Shown here one piece after another: positions 58,245 to 64,000 of a stretch of 64,000 bases of DNA. The DNA lies in contig JALECJ010000020.1 in assembly GCA_023515745.1 (NCBI GenBank), positions 1,674,001-1,738,000 on the forward strand, written 5' to 3'. This DNA is from Amoeboaphelidium protococcarum. Lineage: Eukaryota; Aphelidiomycota; Aphelidea. Made by a program: the position numbers and the translations under genes. The notes below the pieces were generated by a model. It was not told where the DNA came from. It was given only the letters and a program-made list of their open reading frames with translations, and ran no database searches. Every line of letters begins with the position of its first letter. Positions within the stretch are counted from its first letter, which is position 1.

Positions 58245-59339
58245 TCAATCTATAGTAGTGGATAGCACATCTTTGTAGTCATCTTGGTTTCCTAATTCAT
58301 CTTCATCATCGTCGTCATCACTAATCCGCGCCTGATTAAATGCAACGTCAGACACAACATCTGAATCGTCGCCATTCTCCAATGATTTTCCTTCAATAAG
58401 AGCCTTGTGCCACGTGCGAACCTTTAGTCCACGTATCAAGTCTGCCCACCACAGATCCAATTTACATTTTGGACACTGGCCATGTTTAGGCAGTAGAATC
58501 GACCCCATATCTTTACCTTCGATTTTCAGGAAGTACTGCGCCATACAGAAAAGGTGACATGTGCTTTGGCATTGCAACTTGCGACACACGACAAATGTCT
58601 AAGGCAGCGATAGATCTATAGGATGTCCACATAAATGGCAATCAATTTCGAAACATCTCTGGATCATATCTTTATACTACGTGAGGACTACGGTATTATC
58701 GAAATACAAGCGATCTTGAAGATCCTGAGCAAGAGATCGGAAATGACCATACGTGAATATAACATTGTCCCACGTAACAAAGTTTATCCACTCCTTTTAT
58801 TAATATTTCTTCTACACGCCTGACATGTCGAAAGAGCTGTTAACAATGGCCATTGTTTCAGCACAAGAATCGGTAAAGATGTGAACACGCAATGACCACC
58901 TATCCCATTTAGGACTGTTGAGTAGTAAACTTAGCATCATTATGCATTCTTATAGAGTTCTGACCTGACCTCGTTTTCTTCTACGTTCATTATTATCACT
59001 CTTATCGGCGGTACTTTATTCGGTCTACCTCCAAACATACGCAAAGTCCTTCGATTCATGCGGATGCTACAGAGCCCATTCAAATTTAAGACAAGACTTT
59101 CGATCCAGAAATCCGTATGTGAACAAGACCATTTCCCAGGGCCTTTTGGTGATAGGAGCAATGGCATCTTTCTTATAGGACTTTTTACATTTGGCAGTTT
59201 TCTTTGCACCACCAACGATCAGGCCATTGTGTTGCTGTAGGCGTCTGATTGGATCCGGTGTCGAGCCAATATAATAGGATTTGGTGTGCGATGAGTACAG
59301 AATATACACAACGAAGAAATTTTACGGTACTTGATCCAT
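58245..59339 (-). CDS. SLX1: SLX1 structure-specific endonuclease subunit
   Basis: 364 residues, single exon, ATG 59339 to TGA 58245-58247. The N-terminal GIY-YIG nuclease domain: VYILYSSHTKSYYIGSTPDP with the Arg in IRRLQQHN, WEMVLFTYGF and the catalytic Glu in CLKFEWALQHPHESK, whose Gln is TAG. A C-terminal RING/zinc region reads CFEIDCHLCGHPIDL, CQSTCHLFCMAQYFL, GQCPKCKLDLWWADLI. SLX1 with SLX4 cuts branched DNA, including Holliday junctions, in repair. The tail is acidic (ISDDDDDEDELG). An ACGCGT box lies about 110 bases above the start. Length is typical. Confidence 0.95.
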
Positions 59340-59447
59340 GCTTATTCTGCTAGCAGGTGCTTCTTAAAGTACGATCTTGTTGTTGTGGTTGTTGTTGATG
59401 GTGCAAAGTAATACAAGAAAATTGGAGAATTGTTGAAACACGAAACT

Positions 59448-59456
59448 GAAACGCGT
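59448..59456 (-). promoter_or_regulatory. MCB-like box upstream of SLX1
   Basis: GAAACGCGT on the plus strand, ACGCGTTTC on the minus strand, 109 bases above the SLX1 start. Same extended box as upstream of UBE2T. Confidence 0.4.
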
Positions 59457-59527
59457 TGAGTCGAGCTGTTTCAAGTAAATCAAACACATGAGAAACCATT
59501 GAATATCAGATTGCATTGCTTTATAAA

Positions 59528-59968
59528 TCATTTTTTGCAGCATTTGAAGCAGCTGATAGTACCTTTCAACGCCATATAGATGATTCCGGACACACACAGG
59601 CAGCCCAGTATGGACAGCACTAAAGAAACGATAATGGTAGTCAGAAGTGCTTGTGAGATGGCCTATCCTACTTGAGCCGTCGTTTCGTCTACGACACATT
59701 TCATCGACGACGACGTACCATTCAGCATTGAGGAGTCAATTTTACACAGGCCTGATATACATTGATCATTGGAAGTGCAATTGTTTCCTAGCTCATATTT
59801 ATTGGTACACATGCCTGTAGAGGTGGTTGAGTTGATAGCGTCAAGCTAACAAAATTGGTATCCCAAACAGCCCGACGCGTCACTGCATTATGAGCTTGAT
59901 GATTATTGAACCAAAGCAAATGCTTGCAAAGGAATACTGAAAATATGTAAAGCAATGAGCAGTTGCAT
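59528..59968 (-). CDS. Small cysteine-rich secreted or surface protein with one TM helix
   Basis: 146 residues, single exon. A signal peptide (MQLLIALHIFSIPLQAFA) is followed by a Cys-rich ectodomain with spacing like small EB/EGF-type modules: CSDASGCLGYQFC, CTNKYELGNNCTSNDQC, SGLCKID. A membrane segment (ALLTTIIVSLVLSILGCLCV) and a short tail ending SCFKCCKK, which could be palmitoylated, come last. No family recognised. Type I surface protein is the simplest reading. It lies between SLX1 and a small unknown gene, both on the same strand. Confidence 0.65.
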
Positions 59969-60096
59969 CTTTATTATTAGATATCATTATTAAAGAAATG
60001 AGATGTTGTGAATTTTTCAATTTATCGTTTGTTTAAAATCGAATTTTGAATTTGAACATTGATCTAAGGTGGAAATATCCGATAACGTAAAGGTAT

Positions 60097-60379
60097 TCAA
60101 ATTTAAATCATGATTACTCTTCGTAAATCGGGTTATTTTGGATCGAACCTACGCAGCTCACTTCCATCGCGGCCTCCTCCCCGCCAGTTACCATTGGGAT
60201 CCATGGTGTATCCACGAGCTATCATCATATTATTAACATGTCCGTTTAAACGGGTATTCGAATTTGGCCGATCTTCGCCCTATATAGAGGAGGTTGCATA
60301 TTCAGTATAAAAGTCATGATGATATCTAACGTATACTCTTTCCAACGGAGATTTCGCAAGATTTAGTTTACAATTTCAT
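60097..60379 (-). CDS. Small unknown protein, two-exon model
   Basis: A 76-codon frame on the minus strand, ending at TGA 60097-60099, reads YHHDFYTEYATSSIQGEDRP, NNMMIARGYTMDPNGNWRGG, GRDGSELRRFDPKQPDLRRV and looks like a real protein. No ATG is in frame. A first exon of eight bases (60372-60379, ATGAAATT) joined through a 46-base intron (60326-60371, GTAAAC..GTTAG) gives a 78-residue product. That joint is a hypothesis; a further upstream exon is equally possible. No family recognised. Confidence 0.4.
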
Positions 60380-60452
60380 CACCGCTTGTCTACGAATTAA
60401 CCTTTGTAGTTCCATTCAGCATTGCTCTAAATACATGCGACAATGGAGTTTG

Positions 60453-60458
60453 ACGCGT
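60453..60458. promoter_or_regulatory. ACGCGT box upstream of DCC1
   Basis: TGACGCGTTAG, 112 bases before the DCC1 ATG; the palindromic MCB core. Confidence 0.4.
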
Positions 60459-60569
60459 TAGATCAACCAGGCACCATCCAAAAATAATCTCCTCGCGTAA
60501 ATGAACGATTATCCCACCTTATACGGCACAGCTTTTAAATAAGCATCCATATTCATTAAAACCATCGAA

Positions 60570-61631
60570 ATGACCAATAAAATCAAGTTTTCCAAGTTGC
60601 AAAAGAAACTTCTATTAATTCAGTGGCCTGACTGTGATGTGCAATAAGATTTAAACTTGTACATTAGAGGTCGCGACGGAGATGAAGCTGTAATTTGCAC
60701 TCACAATGAGACATTTAAAGTTGCAGAGTAGCAGTCCTCCAATACCATGTTGGTAGTACAAGGTGATAGGGTCATCGAAAGTGTTGCTTCTCACTTGGAA
60801 TTAACTAGAATTAAGCCGAACATAGAAAGAGTCCAGGAATTGATCAAGGTGCACGTTTACTAGGGACAGTTGCGATAAGGACTTGGAATAAGTGCAAAAG
60901 AGTTATTGTAACAAGTTCAATGTTCACATTAAGAGCTTCTGGACGAGTTATCTCCATCAAAATACGTTTGTCTTGATGGATTATACATGGTAATGTCCTT
61001 GCAATACACTGCTGAGGTTGTAGAGAATCTGGTTGCTGAAATGAATGCCAATGGATTTGACATGTTTCATTTCGATTTATAGTTGATTTTGCAGGCTTAC
61101 CAAGTTGATGACAACTCCACTCCTATTGATGACTAATAGAGCGATTATCCAGCTCCTGTTGTTAAATACGCGTTACTTTCTATTTGTGATTGCAATTCAG
61201 AAGGATCCTATGCCATAAGTAGAATTAAAATCGCAAAGCTGCTGTGTCAAGTAATTCTCAGTGACTGTAGACAAATGGAGCTATCAGTATTCTTGTAAAA
61301 GATGTAGTTTGCCCTGGACACTATACTAGGTGCTGATACTGAGCCATTTGACATAAATGCTGTGAGAGATTGCGTAATTATAAATCAGAATGGGGATAAT
61401 TAGCGTGTTATAGTTGAACTGTTCCCATTGTCTGAACTTTCGGGCACACCCGTGGTGAGATTTAGAGAGTTATTCGATCGCAAAGCTTCCTGGATGCATG
61501 AAGAACTGCTGCCATTCATTAAAGATTTGGCTCCAACTGAAAAGGATTTGAATAATCTATTACCCAAATTTACAAAATCATACACGGATCCATCGATGCC
61601 ATCAAAGAAATTTTACAAGTCACGACGTTGA
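60570..61631 (+). CDS. DCC1: DCC1, subunit of the Ctf18-RFC clamp loader
   Basis: 353 residues, single exon. The N-terminal part carries LQKKLLLIQWPD, an LYIRGRDGDEAVICT strand and TFKVAEQQSSNTMLVV, as in the DCC1 beta fold. The winged-helix C-terminus is the best match: ELSGTPVVRFRELFDRKASW, MHEELLPFIKDLAP, LNNLLPKFTKSY. DCC1 with Ctf8 and Ctf18 forms an alternative RFC that loads PCNA and supports sister chromatid cohesion and checkpoint signalling. Its last four codons overlap the end of SEN34 on the other strand. Confidence 0.88.
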
Positions 61632-62543
61632 TTCGCTGCCACTTGACTCAAAGTCTGATTTTGTCAGAGCTGTAATTGTGAAATACTAGTTGTAAGGTGT
61701 TACATCATTGCCATCTATAATATCCGCCTTGTTTACATTCTAATTACATACAACTACATTCTTATTCACTTTCTCCGCGAGTCGAGCCCATCGAAGCAAT
61801 TGTCTAAACGTGGGCGCCTCATTTCCAACAGAGTGAAGGATGGAGGACGCGTGGTAGAGGAGAGGGTCGCCAGGATATAAAGTTAGGTGAGATCCAGTCT
61901 TTAATCCAGACCCAAAATAAACATTCTAAATTTCTCTGCGAATATAGTCAAAAGATTGACTATAATTATATATCATGTAATTATTAATCCCTATTAATAC
62001 GCTGTGCGGTTAGTTTATGTTCTACTCCATCCTAAGTTTTGGAATCTGCTTATTGTTCTGTACAGCATCGTGATTACTCATCCATTATTTCAGTATTGTC
62101 TCTGACATTATTTTCAAGTTAAACTCGAGCTGCTTATTTTAGACAATATTATCCGCATTCATTAGCTTGGACACATCATTCATATCCATTAATGGAATCT
62201 CAATATCAGTAAGCTGCATACTTTACATTGCGCTCTCAACGCTGTCAACAGTATTAACGAATGATTTATCCGCATGACTTTTCTAATGTCGCCTTTAGTT
62301 ATACAAGGTTATGTATTGATTACATATCCCCATTATGATCCTATTCAAAGATTAATCGGACGCTCCATCTACCAATTAGTCATGAACAAGAGACTCGCTG
62401 CTAGTTGACGACGTAGCATCTAAAATCACCATAGGAAGTGCATTAGTACCAGATTCCGAGCATAATCTGCCCACACACGATCCAATGACGCGTCGTTTCT
62501 CCCGCAAATCTTTAATCTCGTCCAAATTCCACGTCAGTTTCAT
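61620..62543 (-). CDS. SEN34: tRNA-splicing endonuclease subunit SEN34
   Basis: 307 residues, single exon, ATG 62543 to TGA 61620-61622. The N-terminal domain (LDEIKDLREKRRVIGSCVGR, GTNALPMVIL) and the C-terminal nuclease fold (FDYIRREIQNVYFGSGLKTG, SHLTLYPGDPLLYHASS, then RLAEKVNKNVVVC) match Sen34/TSEN34. The YPGDPLxYH histidine and the Lys of VNKNVVV correspond to the catalytic His and Lys; the catalytic Tyr candidate is in NVYFGSG. This subunit cleaves the 3' splice site of pre-tRNAs. The middle is a polar linker with many TAA/TAG Gln codons. It shares a short divergent promoter with RAD9. Confidence 0.87.
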
Positions 62544-62725
62544 GCGCTAAAGCTATCTTTGATCCCAGTAATGTTCTGCGCGATGAAGGTGACGCGGTTA
62601 CGGAATAGCGCGTTCTGTTTCAGAAATCACCTTTCTGTTTCAGACTCTACTGGCAGCTTATTCCCTTTAGTAATAGCAGCATTATAGTAGCACACTTGGT
62701 CACGTCTAAAACTAACCTTTAAAGT
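62544..62725. promoter_or_regulatory. SEN34/RAD9 divergent promoter with direct repeats and CGCG boxes
   Basis: 182 bases. GACGCGG lies at 62591-62597 and AGCGCGTT at 62607-62614. TTCTGTTTCAGA is repeated exactly at 62613-62624 and 62633-62644, a 20-base step, about two helical turns. Both genes would be driven from here. Confidence 0.5.
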
Positions 62726-64000
62726 ATGGTGTTACTTAAGATTTAATCGGCTTCTCTGCAGCGTAGGCTTATAGTCAGAATTTATATTCAAGTAATCAGT
62801 TTTAATCAACATAGTGTAGTCTTAAACTAGTGTCTTACCCAGTTGTACAAAGTGAATCAGGATGTTGCATTGGAGTTTGCGAACGGTGGGATGAAGCTGA
62901 GTGTCATTAACAACTCCAAGTCGTGTTTTGCATTGATTGAAATATAAAGGATATGGTTCTAGGAATATTAGCCGCAAATTGGTGGTAGCTTAAAGATTTA
63001 GCTGCCTATAAAATCTCTTTTACACGTCACAAAGTCGCACGATTAACTTGATCATGTCGAATGGTCTCTGTATCACCATTCATTGGCTAATGGATAACAT
63101 AATTAAAGAGTTTTGTAGAAAATTGGGAATGCTCATTCTTCTAATATTGATAATGATGACTACTTGCACATTACATTCAGGTATAAAGAAGGTATTACAC
63201 GAAAGCATATGCTTCATTATTAGGAGTTGGATGAAATTTTACATGCCAAATACGATGTATAAATGTACTCTGCTGAGGGGAATTAGTGGTGTATAAGTCC
63301 CAACTCTCTTCTCGGATGGGTAGGTTATTTTGGTAATGGATTAGAGGAGGTGTCTATGCGTATGAAGAATGAGACAATCAACTTTGTGTCCTTCGTCGAG
63401 TCTGCCCCTCTAGAGCTGGATAATTAGTCGGATGCTGGCGGTGGTAGAATGCTCCGTAATCAGAAGAACAGACGTGCACTCAATACTGAACTGTCCATGG
63501 ATTTGAATGATTTTACAGACGTTAAATCTAATTGCAACCAGGTGATTACATTCAGTTTGAAAGAGTTCAAGGCGGCTCTATCGCTCTGTGATGCTCTTCA
63601 TGGACAGTTTCTTTGCAAGTATCACAGTCCTGGTCTTCCTGTGGTATTCAAGTTTCAAGTTGCTCAATTCTTCCATTGCGAATTTGTTATGGCGACTTAT
63701 TCAGAAGATGATGATGATGAAAATATTGAAAATCAAGATGGTAATACGCGTAATGGAATACCTGGCAATGATGATTCAGTATCCTATGTGAACGATATAT
63801 CCGTACTGGAAGATCCTCCATTTCTACAACATCAATAATAGCATAAGAATCGCTCAAGTATATCCATAGTTAATAAGCGTGATTTGGATGAGATGCTAGG
63901 TGGCTTAGATGTAGAATAACTGACGCAAATCGAAGAGTATGGTGACACTGACAATGATCTAGATAGTGCTGATGATGCAAAAGAATTGGAACTTCCTGCC
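62726..64000 (+). CDS. RAD9: RAD9, 9-1-1 checkpoint clamp subunit, 5' part
   Basis: 425 codons to the window edge; the 3' end is missing. The two PCNA-like lobes are visible: KLSVINNSKSCFALIEIQRI and WFQEYQPQ (usual SSRSAY..F.P.FF..Y), then FRYKEGITRKHMLHYQELDE, and in the second lobe ITFSLKEFKAALSLCDALHG and SPGLPVVFKFQ..FHCEFVMATYS. A disordered acidic tail (SEDDDDENIENQDG onward) begins where Rad9 carries its phosphorylated TopBP1/ATR-activating tail. With Rad1 and Hus1 it forms the DNA damage clamp. No intron is needed. The start is the first ATG; a longer N-terminus cannot be excluded. Confidence 0.9.

Noticed and set aside
1-64000. CRISPR arrays, tRNA or rRNA genes, insertion sequences
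   Set aside because: I looked for tRNA T-loop patterns, regular spacer arrays and transposase motifs and saw none that hold.

Overview
The window is nuclear DNA of a gene-dense eukaryote that reads TAA and TAG as glutamine and uses only TGA as stop. Conserved Gln positions show this: TAG encodes the Gln of VTQYK and of the QGKRRYD block in ribosomal protein eL42 and the Gln after QRRH in the acetyl-CoA carboxylase; TAA encodes the Gln of GLEIHxQL in GatB. With this code almost every gene reads cleanly from ATG to TGA. Gene content (ATP-type PEPCK, a single-chain ACC, a proteinase K-like subtilase, a Byr4/Bfa1-like protein, an EF-hand MscS channel, fungal-type eL42) points to Holomycota. TMEM14, UBE2T, presenilin, a RalGAP-alpha-like protein and GT92 suggest an early-branching, non-yeast-like member. 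An aphelid-type or other algal/protist parasite is my inference; ciliates use the same code but fit the gene content less well.

Layout. 1-10 kb: maleylacetoacetate isomerase 3' end, dynein light chain LC8, VPS53, eL42, a bHLH-Zip factor, a telobox Myb protein and a YIPF protein. 9-24 kb: secreted subtilase, Gyp1-type Rab GAP, a RasGEF with talin-like N-terminal folds, a Byr4/Bfa1-like protein, a MYND-presenilin fusion, BUD23, a macrodomain hydrolase, a four-TM Golgi-type protein and a NEK kinase. 25-39 kb: ACC, a secreted GPI-type protein, SAYSD1, a GT92 glycosyltransferase, PEPCK and UBE2T. 39-49 kb: MAT1, a broken SAM-like fragment, a Crinkler-type nuclease-kinase, an interrupted ORF, tandem EF-hand membrane proteins and an MscS channel. 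49-64 kb: a RalGAP-alpha-like protein, GatB, TMA7, mL38, TMEM14, SLX1, two small proteins, DCC1, SEN34 and RAD9 (cut by the window end).

Introns are few and short (46-84 nt is typical, with 194 and 300 nt outliers), with GT-AG ends and a 3' splice site that is nearly always TGTAG. Genes lie tens to hundreds of bases apart; DCC1 and SEN34 overlap tail to tail. Several genome-maintenance genes (UBE2T, SLX1, DCC1, RAD9/SEN34) carry CGCG/ACGCGT boxes about 110-120 bases upstream, as expected for MBF-type G1/S control, though a YIPF gene has the same box. The least ordinary items are the MYND-presenilin fusion, the PD-(D/E)xK-kinase protein, the talin-like RasGEF, the tandem EF-hand membrane proteins, and two reading frames apparently broken at TGA.

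Everything is read by eye from sequence. Exon borders come from frame, splice consensus and family alignment remembered in general terms, with no searches run.
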